Assembly (NCBI RefSeq): GCF_024172165.1
Contig: NZ_JAMZEB010000002.1
Coordinates: forward strand, 6,655,501 to 6,719,500
Direction: 5' to 3'
DNA from: Nonomuraea thailandensis
GTDB lineage: Bacteria; Actinomycetota; Actinomycetes; Streptosporangiales; Streptosporangiaceae
DNA: 64,000 nt
Shown here: positions 8,217-15,919 of the stretch, in pieces
Layout of the letters: each line of letters begins with the position of its first letter
How positions within the stretch are numbered: the stretch's first letter is position 1
Notes under the pieces: model-generated
Seen by the model: the letters and a program-made list of their open reading frames with translations, nothing else
The model's database searches: none
What the model was told of the DNA's origin: nothing
Translations under genes and position numbers: made by a program

Positions 8217-9161
8217 GCCCGGCGTCCGGGTGAAGGAGACCCACAGGTCGGCGGCCCACGTCCGGGCGGGCAGGCCGGCGAGCACGCGCGTGACCCTGCC
8301 GCCGAGGTCGAGCACCGCCAGGCGGTAGGCGCCGCGGTGCGCCATGACGGCGACGAGATGGCTCTCGTCCCACCAGCCGAACACCGCCTCCGGCCGCGCG
8401 GCCACCCGCCGGGCGATCCTGCCGGTGGCCGGGTCGACCAGGCACAGATGCTCCTTGAAGCGCGACGGGCACCAGGTGACCAGCCGCTTGCCCGAGGGCG
8501 AGAACGAGTCCTCCGGCCCCGTCGGCAGCCCGGCGCCCGCGTACGTGCGCAGGACCGCCCCGTCGGAGACCCGGTGGACGCGCAGGCCGCCGCCGTGCCG
8601 GGAGACGAGGTTGCCGTCGGGGCTCCACCAGAAGCCGGCCTCCGCGCTCAGGCCGGAGATCCGCACGGTGCGGGCGGTCTTGGAGACCACGTCCACGACC
8701 GTGAAGCCGAGCACCCGCCACTTGCCGCTCACCTTGCGCTCGACCGTGAGCGCGACGCGCCTGGCGTCGCGCGACCAGGAGACGTAGGAGGCGGTCATCG
8801 GCTTCTTGACGGTGCGGATGCTGGAGGCCCGCCCGGTGGTGCGGTCGGTGACGACGAGGTGGTCGTAGCCGGAGCGGTACGCGGCGGGCACGCCGGCCGC
8901 CCAGCGGTTGCCCGGCGAGACGGACACTTCCGACAACGACTTCTCCCAGGTGAAGGCGTTGCCGGTGGCCGATCTGAGGTAGGTGCGCCTGGTGCCGAGC
9001 CCGTAGGCGGCCAGACGTATCGGATCGCCCGCCTTTTCGCGATATTTCACGCCATTGGTGCCAGGCAGCGGCAAGTCCACCTGCGCGGGCGCGGCAGTGG
9101 CAGTGGCCGTGGCCGTGGCGGGGAGCGTCAAGGACAGCGCCATGGCGAGATGAGCGATCAC
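8211..9161 (-). CDS. secreted beta-propeller-like protein
   Basis: A 316-residue protein with a Sec signal peptide (MALSLTLPATATATATAAPA). Repeated WD40/TolB-like strands follow, with motifs such as VSWSRDARRVAL, FWWSPDGN and DSFSPSGKRLVTW that recur about every 45 residues. This suggests an extracellular six- or seven-bladed propeller. No catalytic motif is seen and the function is unknown. The GTG start at 9161 has only a weak ribosome-binding site, so the first Met at residue 7 is an alternative. Confidence 0.7.
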   Translation of the reverse strand: MIAHLAMALSLTLPATATATATAAPAQVDLPLPGTNGVKYREKAGDPIRLAAYGLGTRRTYLRSATGNAFTWEKSLSEVSVSPGNRWAAGVPAAYRSGYDHLVVTDRTTGRASSIRTVKKPMTASYVSWSRDARRVALTVERKVSGKWRVLGFTVVDVVSKTARTVRISGLSAEAGFWWSPDGNLVSRHGGGLRVHRVSDGAVLRTYAGAGLPTGPEDSFSPSGKRLVTWCPSRFKEHLCLVDPATGRIARRVAARPEAVFGWWDESHLVAVMAHRGAYRLAVLDLGGRVTRVLAGLPARTWAADLWVSFTRTPGS

Positions 9162-9231
9162 GCCCGCAGAATAGACAGCGGATCCGGGGATTCCCGGCGG
9201 CGATAACCACCGGGTCTGGATGCGGGCCGGG

Positions 9232-9687
9232 CTAGATGAAGCGCTGGGCGATCTCGATGACGTCGATGCCGAGCGTGAGCAGGCCGAAGTAGACGATCAC
9301 CGCGGCGGCGGCCACCGTGACGATGAGCACGATGATGCGCACCGTCCAGCCCTGCCGCTTGTACCACTCCGTCCAGGCGTGCAGCGTCTGCTTGCCGAAC
9401 TCCAGGACCTTGTGCGCCCAGTGGAACTCCGTTGCCAGCACCGCCAGGCCCGCGAACACCACGAGCCAGCCCGGCCCGGGGAACGGCACCATGATCAGCC
9501 CGCCCACGACCATGAGAGTGCCGATCACGCCCACCACGATCTTCAGGGTGAGCGCTCCCGCGCGGGTGGAGCGCACGCCGTCCAGCCAGCCCCGGAAGCC
9601 CGAGCGGCGCTCGGGCATGCTGGAATGATCGGCGGCCTCATTCTTGATCACGTCGGCTTCGCCCGTGTCGGAGTTCGGAATCGGCAC
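9232..9687 (-). CDS. PGPGW-type (TIGR02611-like) transmembrane protein
   Basis: A 151-residue membrane protein with three predicted helices and the hallmark PFPGPGWLVVFAGLAVLATE near residues 70-90. The family is widespread in actinobacteria and has no assigned function. The N-terminal 45 residues are polar and cytosolic. The start is a GTG at 9687 with GGGGGGACTT directly upstream. Confidence 0.85.
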   Translation of the reverse strand: MPIPNSDTGEADVIKNEAADHSSMPERRSGFRGWLDGVRSTRAGALTLKIVVGVIGTLMVVGGLIMVPFPGPGWLVVFAGLAVLATEFHWAHKVLEFGKQTLHAWTEWYKRQGWTVRIIVLIVTVAAAAVIVYFGLLTLGIDVIEIAQRFI

Positions 9688-9836
9688 AAGTCCCCCCGGC
9701 TGTCAGTGTGCCACCCAGGATACGGCCCGGCCCCCCATGGCCACTTGCAGACGACTAGCAAACCACCAAACCCCATAGACGGTAAAATTTCCTGCCTGAT
9801 CAGCTTTTGTCCAGCAAACATCGGTTAATGTCTGTT

Positions 9837-10748
9837 ATGCCCGAGGTTCTACTCCGCACCGTCACCGGCCCTGTACGCGTGGCCGCCATCGACGGCACCG
9901 TCCTCCCCCACGAGCACCTGCGCACCGACATGCGCTGGGCGGTCGGCATCGACTCCGACCCGCACCGCTGGCTCGACGAGGAGACCACGGTCACCGCGGA
10001 GCTGCGCGAGCTGCGCCAGTCCGAGCAGCTCGGCCTGGTGGTCGACCTGACCTGCATCGGCATGGGCCGCGACGCCGCCGCCCTGGCCCGCGTCGCCGCG
10101 GGCAGCAGGGTGCCGGTGATCGCCTCCACCGGCCTGTTCGCCGAGCCGTTCACGAACGTCGGCGACGAGGACGTGGACACGCTCACCGCCCGCCTGATGG
10201 AGGAGATCGTCAGCGGCGTGGACGGGACGGGCGTGTTCCCCGGCGTGATCGGCGAGGTCGGCTGCTGGGGCGCCGAGCCCACGGCGCGCGAGGAGCGCTG
10301 CCTGGTCGCCGCCGCCCGCGCCTCCCTGCGCTCGCGCCTGCCGGTGGCCACGCACGGCAGGAGCGCCCTGGCGCTGCTGGAGATCCTGCTCGGCCAGAAC
10401 CTGCCCGGCTCGCGGATCGCCGTCGGGTACGCCGGCGCCGACCTGGGCGCCGCCAGGAAGATCGCCGAGTCGGGCGCGTACGTCAGCCTGGGCGCGCTGG
10501 GCCTGGGCGCCGAGCAGGCGGCCAGGATCGCGCTCGCCCTCATCGAGGACGGCCACGCCGAGCGCCTGCTGCTCAGCACGGGGCTGAGCCGGGTGGCACA
10601 GGTGCGCCGCTACGACGGCCCCGGTTACGGCCACCTGTTCCGCGTGCTGCTGCCGCGCCTGCGCGAGGCGGGCACGGGCGAGGACGTCATCCGCCTCATC
10701 ACCCACGACAACCCGCTGCGCTGGCTCACCGAAGGGCTGGCCGCCTGA
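9837..10748 (+). CDS. phosphotriesterase-like protein with incomplete metal site
   Basis: A 303-residue TIM-barrel protein related to phosphotriesterase and E. coli Php. The N-terminal LPHEHL supplies the first two metal His, and GVIGEVG gives a bridging Glu as in Php rather than a carboxylated Lys. ATHGR supplies a third His. The expected fourth His (VGHxD) is Tyr in VGYAGAD, and the last Asp (LSxD) is replaced in LSTGLSR. Activity may be lost or altered. The start is uncertain; ATGs at 9828 and 9837 are both possible without a clear ribosome-binding site, so leaderless translation is plausible. Confidence 0.78.
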   Translation: MPEVLLRTVTGPVRVAAIDGTVLPHEHLRTDMRWAVGIDSDPHRWLDEETTVTAELRELRQSEQLGLVVDLTCIGMGRDAAALARVAAGSRVPVIASTGLFAEPFTNVGDEDVDTLTARLMEEIVSGVDGTGVFPGVIGEVGCWGAEPTAREERCLVAAARASLRSRLPVATHGRSALALLEILLGQNLPGSRIAVGYAGADLGAARKIAESGAYVSLGALGLGAEQAARIALALIEDGHAERLLLSTGLSRVAQVRRYDGPGYGHLFRVLLPRLREAGTGEDVIRLITHDNPLRWLTEGLAA

Positions 10749-10755
10749 TCCCCGC

Positions 10756-10786
10756 TTGACCTCAACCTATGTCAAGGTTGCAGACT
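10756..10786 (+). promoter_or_regulatory. MerR-type promoter with 19-bp spacer and dyad
   Basis: TTGACC at 10756-10761 (-35) and CAGACT at 10781-10786 (-10) are separated by 19 bp, the lengthened spacer typical of MerR-activated promoters. The spacer contains a perfect dyad CAACCT-N6-AGGTTG (10763-10780). Transcription would begin near 10793, exactly at the ATG of the next gene, giving a leaderless mRNA. No merR gene is adjacent. Confidence 0.65.
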
Positions 10787-10792
10787 GGCGGC

Positions 10793-11176
10793 ATGATCTT
10801 CACATCAGCGGAACTCGACTACCTCTCCGGCCAGCGGCTCGGCCGTCTGGCCACGGTCGCACCCGACGGGCAGGTGCAGAACAACCCCGTCGGCTTCTTC
10901 GTGCAGGACGGCACGATCGTGATCGGCGGGCACGCGCTGGGCGTGTCCAAGAAGTTCAAGAACATCCAGCGGGGCAGCACGATCTCCTTCGTCGTGGACG
11001 ACCTGGCCTCGGTCGACCCGTGGGTGGCGCGGGGGATCGAGATCCGCGGCACGGCGGTGGCGCTGACGGACGCCGAGCCGCCCGTGCCGTTCTTCTCCCG
11101 CGAGGTCATCCGGCTCGCGCCCAGCAAGATCATTTCCTGGGGCCTGGACGGGTCGCGGTCGAGCCGCACGGTGTGA
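10793..11176 (+). CDS. PPOX-class (probably F420-dependent) oxidoreductase
   Basis: A 127-residue split-barrel flavin/deazaflavin-binding protein. Motifs GRLATVAPDGQVQNNPVGFF and GVSKKFKNIQRGSTISFVVDD match the PPOX-class F420-dependent family, and RGIEIRGTAV follows. It probably reduces or oxidises a small molecule; the substrate is unknown. An ATG at 10769 is also in frame but falls inside the promoter dyad, so 10793 is chosen. Regulation by a MerR protein acting in trans is likely. Confidence 0.82.
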   Translation: MIFTSAELDYLSGQRLGRLATVAPDGQVQNNPVGFFVQDGTIVIGGHALGVSKKFKNIQRGSTISFVVDDLASVDPWVARGIEIRGTAVALTDAEPPVPFFSREVIRLAPSKIISWGLDGSRSSRTV

Positions 11177-11220
11177 AAGCTCGCTAGGATCGGGGCTACA
11201 CGAGCCTGAGCGGGTGGGGG

Positions 11221-12393
11221 ATGGCTACCGACGACACGCGGAGGACGGGGCGTCTGCGCAGGCCGCTCGCCGCGCTGTCGCGCCTGAGCCGGCTGGGTGA
11301 CGTGCCGGTCGTCGTCATGCTGGCGTGGGCCGGGTGGCTGGCCGTCCCGTGGTCGTTCAGCGGCCTCGCCCAGGCCCGCGCGGCGGCCGCCGCTGCCGCC
11401 GCCGACGCCGAGACACCCGCGCTCCAGACGCCCGCCCAGTCCCAGACCGCTCCGCCCGCCGTCACGACGCAGGCCGCTCCGCCCGCCGTCACGGCGGCAT
11501 GGGGCATCCCCGCGGCCCGCACCGCGCCGCTCACGACGGTGCGGCCCTGCCAGGACGGCGGCGCGCAGACGGAGTCCTCCGGCAGGGGCGCTCCGGCCGG
11601 TGATGCGGACGAGGCGCCATCCGGCGCGGGCGGCATCGCGCGGGTCAGCCCGGCGCGTGTCGCGACCGGCCTGGACACGGCGCGTGTCTCGACCGGCCTG
11701 GACGGCGCGGGCACGCTGGTCGGCGACACGGACACGGCGCTCCCCGGAGCGAACGGCCTCGGCGCCGGGGCGGATTCGGCGTTTCCCGGTGCGAGTGGCC
11801 TCGACTCCGGCGTGGAGGTGCTGGCCCGGGAGCGGGCCAGGATCGCCGGGGAGGTGCATGACGCGGCCGGTCATGGGCTGGCGGCCATCGCCATGCAGGC
11901 CGGGCTCGCGCTCGTCACCCTCGACGACGATCCCGAGCAGGCGCGGGCCTCGTTGCGTGCGATCAAGGAGACCAGCACGACCGCGCTCGCCCACCTGCGG
12001 GCCGCGCTCGACGGGATCGACCCGCCGGCCGGCGAGCTGGCCGCGCTCATCGACGGCGTCCGGGCGGCGGGGCTGCCCGTGGACGTCGAGCCCGCGGTTC
12101 TCGCCGTGCCCGCCCACCTCCACAGCCCCGTCTACCGGGTGGTGCGGGAGTCGCTCACCAACGTGCTGCGGCACGCCGGCCCCACCAGAGCGCTGGTGCG
12201 CGCGTCCGGCGATCCGCACGAGTTCGTGGTGGAGGTCGCCGACCGCGGCATCGGGCCGGCGGGCGCGGATGAGGGGCGAGGGCTGGCCGGGATGCGCGCC
12301 AGGGTGACCGAGGCGGGCGGCCACTTCACGGCCGGGCCGCGCGAGGGCGGCGGTTTCCGCGTGGAGGCACGCTTCCCGCAGGCCTCGGCGTGA
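11221..12393 (+). CDS. two-component sensor histidine kinase (HisKA_3/NarL type)
   Basis: A 390-residue kinase. The DHp motif ARERARIAGEVHDAAGHG places the phospho-acceptor at His213; the N-box-like RESLTNVLRHAG and G-box (DRGIGP, GRGLAGM) follow. The sensor half is unusual: only one clear hydrophobic helix (residues 28-48) and then about 150 residues of Ala/Pro/Gly/Thr-rich low complexity, where relatives usually have four or more helices. GGTGGGGG precedes the ATG. The stop overlaps the response-regulator start by four bases (GTGA), so the pair is coupled. Confidence 0.85.
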   Translation: MATDDTRRTGRLRRPLAALSRLSRLGDVPVVVMLAWAGWLAVPWSFSGLAQARAAAAAAAADAETPALQTPAQSQTAPPAVTTQAAPPAVTAAWGIPAARTAPLTTVRPCQDGGAQTESSGRGAPAGDADEAPSGAGGIARVSPARVATGLDTARVSTGLDGAGTLVGDTDTALPGANGLGAGADSAFPGASGLDSGVEVLARERARIAGEVHDAAGHGLAAIAMQAGLALVTLDDDPEQARASLRAIKETSTTALAHLRAALDGIDPPAGELAALIDGVRAAGLPVDVEPAVLAVPAHLHSPVYRVVRESLTNVLRHAGPTRALVRASGDPHEFVVEVADRGIGPAGADEGRGLAGMRARVTEAGGHFTAGPREGGGFRVEARFPQASA

Positions 12394-13259
12394 CGAGCCC
12401 GGACGACATGACCGGCGCGGACGGCATGACCGGCGCGGACGGCATGACCGGCGCGGACGGCATGACCGGCGCGGACGGCATGACCGGCGCGGACGGCATG
12501 ACCGGCGCGGACGGCATGACCGGCGCGGCAAGTGCAACCGGCGCGGAAGGCCCGACCGGCGTGGACGGCCCGGTCGGCGCGGAGGGCGTTGCCGGGCCGG
12601 AGGGCGTGATCAGGGTCGCCGTCGCCGACGACCAGGCCGTCGTGCGGATGGGCCTGCGGGCGCTGCTGGAGCGGGAGCCAGGCATGGAGTGCGTAGGCGA
12701 GGCCGGCGACGGGCGGGCGGCGCTGGAGCTGATCCGCCGCACCCGCCCCGACGTCCTGCTCCTCGACATCCGCATGCCCGGCATGGACGGCCTGGCCACC
12801 CTGCGCGCCATCGCCGGCGACCCGGAGCTGCGCGGCACCCGCATCGTCGTGGTGACGACGTTCGCCATGGACGAGTACGTCTTCGCCGCCCTCCAGGCCG
12901 GCGCCAGCGGCTTCCTGCTCAAGGACAGCGCCCCCGATGAGCTGGTCAACGCCGTGCGCGTGGTGGCCGCCGGCGAGGCGCTGCTCTCGCCCGCCATCAC
13001 CAGGAAGGTCATCGGCCTGTTCGGCAGGCACGGCGACGCCCGCCCGGTCGAGGGCATCGAGACGCTCACGCCCCGGGAGCGGGAGCTGGTGGCGTGGGTG
13101 GCCACCGGCCGGTCGAACGACGAGATCGCCGGGGAGCTGACGATCAGCCCCGACACCGTGCGCACCCACGTCAGCCGCGCCATGGTCAAGCTGCACGCCA
13201 GGGACCGGGCGCAGCTCGTGGTGTTCGCCCTGCGAGCCGGCCTGGCCCTGCCGAGCTGA
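12390..13259 (+). CDS. NarL/FixJ-type response regulator with collagen-like N-terminal extension
   Basis: 289 residues when read from the GTG at 12390, which overlaps the kinase stop. Residues 7-72 are Gly-X-Y triplets (GMT-GAD repeats, then GPT-GVD-GPV-GAE). The receiver domain starts near residue 73 (VIRVAVADDQAVVRMGL), with the phospho-acceptor Asp126 in LLLDIRMPGMDG. The C-terminus is a LuxR helix-turn-helix (LTPREREL, then SNDEIAGELTISPDTVRTHVSR). A second GTG at 12606 would give a standard-length regulator without the extension; its upstream GGAGG is only two bases away, so the long form is favoured but unproven. Confidence 0.85.
   Translation: MTSPDDMTGADGMTGADGMTGADGMTGADGMTGADGMTGADGMTGAASATGAEGPTGVDGPVGAEGVAGPEGVIRVAVADDQAVVRMGLRALLEREPGMECVGEAGDGRAALELIRRTRPDVLLLDIRMPGMDGLATLRAIAGDPELRGTRIVVVTTFAMDEYVFAALQAGASGFLLKDSAPDELVNAVRVVAAGEALLSPAITRKVIGLFGRHGDARPVEGIETLTPRERELVAWVATGRSNDEIAGELTISPDTVRTHVSRAMVKLHARDRAQLVVFALRAGLALPS
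12402..12527 (+). repeat. 18-bp in-frame tandem repeat (7 copies)
   Basis: Six perfect copies and one near copy of GACGGCATGACCGGCGCG encode the hexapeptide DGMTGA at the start of the response regulator. Degenerate copies continue to about 12600. Perfect identity suggests recent expansion by slippage. Confidence 0.95.
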
Positions 13260-13338
13260 CCCCGCCGCAGGGCCGAGCCCGCCGCCTGCCCAGCCGAGCC
13301 GGGCCCGCCGCCGAGCCGACGCCGCCGCCTGATGCCCC

Positions 13339-14628
13339 CTACTTCAGGAACCCCTCGTAGTTGCGCTGCTGGAGCTGGGCCTCGATCTGCTTCACGGTGT
13401 CCAGCCCGACCCCCACCATGATCAGGATGCTGGCCCCGCCGAACGGGAAGTTCTGCTGCGTCCCCGGATCCCGCAGGATCGCGAACGCCACCAGCGGCAG
13501 CAGCGCCAGCACCGCCAGGTACAGCGCCCCCGGCGCGGTGAGCCGGCTAAGCACGTACGCCAGGTACTGCGCCGTCGGCCGCCCCGGCCGGATCCCCGGC
13601 ACGAAGCCGCCGTACTTGCGGATGCCGTCCGCCACCTCCTCGGGGTTGAAGGTGATGGACACGTAGAAGTAGGCGAACCCGGCGATGAGCAGCACGTAGG
13701 CCGTCATGTAGAGCGGATGCGTCCCGGAGGTGAGGTTGAGCTCCACCCACGCCCGCGCCTCCGGCCCCAGCAGGGGCGCGGCCAGCGACGGCAGGTAGAG
13801 CAGGGAGGAGGTGAAGATGACCGGCACGATGCCCGCCTGGTTCACCTTCATGGGGATGTAGGTGTTGCGTCCGCCGTACATGCGCTTGCCGATGAGCTGC
13901 TTGGCGTACGACACCGGCACCCGCCGCTGCGCCTGCTCCACGAACACCACGGCGGCCACCAGGAACAGCCCCGAGACGATCATCACCACGAAACTGACAG
14001 GGCTGATCACGAAGATCCTCGACAGGTAGGCAGGGAACACGGCCACGACCTGCGTGAAGATCAGCAGGGACATGCCGTTCCCCACACCGCGCTCGGTGAC
14101 CAGCTCGCCCATCCACATGACCGCGCAGGTTCCCGCCACCATGGTCAGCACGATCACCGACACGGTGAGCAGCCCGTCGTCGCGCAGCAGCGGCCGGGGG
14201 CAGCCGGGCAGGAGCTGACCGGTGCGGGCCAGGGCGACGACGGTGCCGGCGTTCAGGACGGCGAGGCCGACGGTGGCGTAACGGGTGTACTGGGTGATCT
14301 TGGCCTGGCCGTTCTGGCCCTCCTTCCTGAGCGCGTCCAGCCTGGGGATCACCACGGCGAGCAGCTGCATGACGATGCTGGCCGTGATGTACGGCATCAC
14401 GCCCAGCGCGAACACCGAGAGCTGCAACATGGCGCCCCCGCTGAGCATCTGCACCATGTCGAACACGCCGCCGCTGGCGGACCCGAGGCACTGGCGCACC
14501 ACCACGATGTCCACGCCCGGGGCGGGCATGAGCTGCCCGAGCCGGAACAGCACGATGATCCCGAGCGTGAACAGCACCTTGCCTCGCAGGTCCGGCGCCC
14601 GGAAGACCCTGGTCAAGACGGTCAGCAT
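13339..14628 (-). CDS. secY: SecY-type preprotein translocase subunit (stand-alone copy)
   Basis: A 429-residue protein with about ten transmembrane helices and SecY signatures: FRLGQLMPAPGVD, ALGVMPYITASIVMQLL (plug/TM2 region), ERGVGNGMSLLIF and RKYGGFVPGIRPGRPTAQYL. It forms the protein-conducting channel with SecE/SecG. It sits away from any ribosomal-protein operon, unlike the housekeeping secY, so it is probably a paralogue (the main copy would be elsewhere). The start at 14628 has no strong ribosome-binding site. It is convergent with the response regulator and divergent from the kinase gene. Confidence 0.85.
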   Translation of the reverse strand: MLTVLTRVFRAPDLRGKVLFTLGIIVLFRLGQLMPAPGVDIVVVRQCLGSASGGVFDMVQMLSGGAMLQLSVFALGVMPYITASIVMQLLAVVIPRLDALRKEGQNGQAKITQYTRYATVGLAVLNAGTVVALARTGQLLPGCPRPLLRDDGLLTVSVIVLTMVAGTCAVMWMGELVTERGVGNGMSLLIFTQVVAVFPAYLSRIFVISPVSFVVMIVSGLFLVAAVVFVEQAQRRVPVSYAKQLIGKRMYGGRNTYIPMKVNQAGIVPVIFTSSLLYLPSLAAPLLGPEARAWVELNLTSGTHPLYMTAYVLLIAGFAYFYVSITFNPEEVADGIRKYGGFVPGIRPGRPTAQYLAYVLSRLTAPGALYLAVLALLPLVAFAILRDPGTQQNFPFGGASILIMVGVGLDTVKQIEAQLQQRNYEGFLK

Positions 14629-14716
14629 GGGCAACGAGTCTGCTCGCCGCGCGCGTCGCGGTCGTCCGCCGAGGCGAGGCACCCGCGTACGCGGATCCGC
14701 GTATACGGTGATCGGC

Positions 14717-15313
14717 GTGAGCACGCTGTGGGTGATCAGCGGGCCGCCCGGCGCGGGCAAGTCCACGGTGGCGGCCGAGCTGCTCGCCCGCCTGTCCCCC
14801 GTGCCCGCGCTGCTCGACAAGGACACCGTGTACGGCGACTTCGCCGCGGAGGTGCTGCGCGCCCACGGCCGCCCCGACGGCGAGCGCGAGGGCCCCTGGT
14901 ACGACGAGCACATCAAGCGGCACGAGTACCGTGGGCTGACCAGGATCGCGAGGCAGGTGCGCGGGCACGGCTGCCCCGTCCTGCTCGACGGGCCGTTCAC
15001 CACGCAGGTGCACGACGCGGCCGGGTGGGCGCAGTGGGTGGCGGAGCTGGGCGGGCCGCCGGTCCGGCTGCTGTGGGTGCGCTCCGACGGGCCGACCCTG
15101 CGCGAGCGGCTGACGGCCAGGGGGCTCGGCAGGGACACGGGCAAGCTGGCGGCGTTCGGCGACTACCTGCGTGCCATCCGGGTGGACGAGCCGCCGGCCG
15201 TGCCGCATCTGGAGATCGACAACCGGCGGGGCGCGCCGGCGATCGGGGCGCAGCTCACGGCGGCGGGTATACCGCCGCGAACACGGCCGGAAGCCGGGGA
15301 ACGAGCCGGGTGA
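14717..15313 (+). CDS. AAA/P-loop small-molecule kinase-like protein
   Basis: A 198-residue P-loop protein with Walker A GPPGAGKSTVAAEL at residues 7-20, a DKDTVYGDF segment, and WVRSDGPTLRERLTARGLGRD resembling the lid of gluconate/adenylate-type kinases. It probably phosphorylates a small metabolite. TATACG at 14702-14707 lies about 10 bases before the GTG at 14717, suggesting a leaderless message; a GTG at 14708 is less likely. The 3' end overlaps the convergent TetR gene by 59 bases. Confidence 0.75.
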   Translation: MSTLWVISGPPGAGKSTVAAELLARLSPVPALLDKDTVYGDFAAEVLRAHGRPDGEREGPWYDEHIKRHEYRGLTRIARQVRGHGCPVLLDGPFTTQVHDAAGWAQWVAELGGPPVRLLWVRSDGPTLRERLTARGLGRDTGKLAAFGDYLRAIRVDEPPAVPHLEIDNRRGAPAIGAQLTAAGIPPRTRPEAGERAG

Positions 15314-15866
15314 AGCGGCCCTCCTCGTAGGTGGCGTCCGGCTCGTTGGCGAGCTGCTGGGAGATCGGGCCGGCGATGAGGCTCGCGGCCAGGGCGAGGC
15401 CGTCCTCGCTCGCGGCGTCCGGATGCAGCTCGCCGCGCGAGACGGCGTCCCTGATCAGGGCGGCGAAGTGCTCGTGGATGGCGAGGGCGGGCGCGTACGA
15501 CTCCGGCGAAGGGGAGAATCCGGGCACCGGCCGCCAGAACAGGAGCTGCGCCAGCACCTGGTTGTCCATGATCCAGCGGGCGCCGGCCTCCAGCGAGGCC
15601 CCCATCCCGCGCAACCCCGGCTGCCCGGGCCCGCGCACGGCGGCGAGGTAGCCCTCCTGCCCCCGCTCGAACAGCGCGTCGTAGACCGCGTGCCGCGACG
15701 GGAAGTACTTGTAGAGCGAGGGCGGCCTGATGCCCAGCCGCCTGGCCACGGTCGCCATGCTCAGCCCCGCCACTCCCTCCTCCGCCATGACGTCGAGCGC
15801 GATGCCGAGGATCTCGGCCTGCGTCTCGGCCCTGCGGCGAGCTCTGCGGTCGGGAATGTCAGCCAT
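15255..15866 (-). CDS. TetR family regulator (WHG-type C-terminus)
   Basis: A 203-residue regulator with a helix-turn-helix (VARRLGIRPPSLYKYFPSRHAVYDAL) and a C-terminal domain containing ARWIMDNQVLAQLLFWRPVPG, typical of the WHG subgroup. It is divergent from a UvrA-like ABC protein and probably represses it. The start at 15866 is the first Met of MADIPDRRARRRAETQAEIL. Confidence 0.85.
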   Translation of the reverse strand: MADIPDRRARRRAETQAEILGIALDVMAEEGVAGLSMATVARRLGIRPPSLYKYFPSRHAVYDALFERGQEGYLAAVRGPGQPGLRGMGASLEAGARWIMDNQVLAQLLFWRPVPGFSPSPESYAPALAIHEHFAALIRDAVSRGELHPDAASEDGLALAASLIAGPISQQLANEPDATYEEGRFTRLVPRLPAVFAAVYPPP

Positions 15867-15876
15867 GCCGGATAGC

Positions 15877-15903
15877 TTAGGCTAACAGTAGTAGCTCTAG
15901 CTA
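15877..15903. promoter_or_regulatory. operator/promoter region between TetR and UvrA-like genes
   Basis: Two short palindromes occur in the 53-bp divergent spacer: TTAGGCTAA (15877-15885) and TAGCT-CT-AGCTA (15892-15903). They are the only symmetrical elements there, so one or both probably form the TetR operator controlling the UvrA-like gene and the regulator itself. Confidence 0.5.
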
Positions 15904-15919
15904 TTGGGGGTGCTTCAGC

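Noticed and set aside
13717..15330. 537-codon plus-strand frame opposite SecY
   Set aside because: The composition is His/Arg/Asp-rich noise, and the SecY frame on the other strand is complete.
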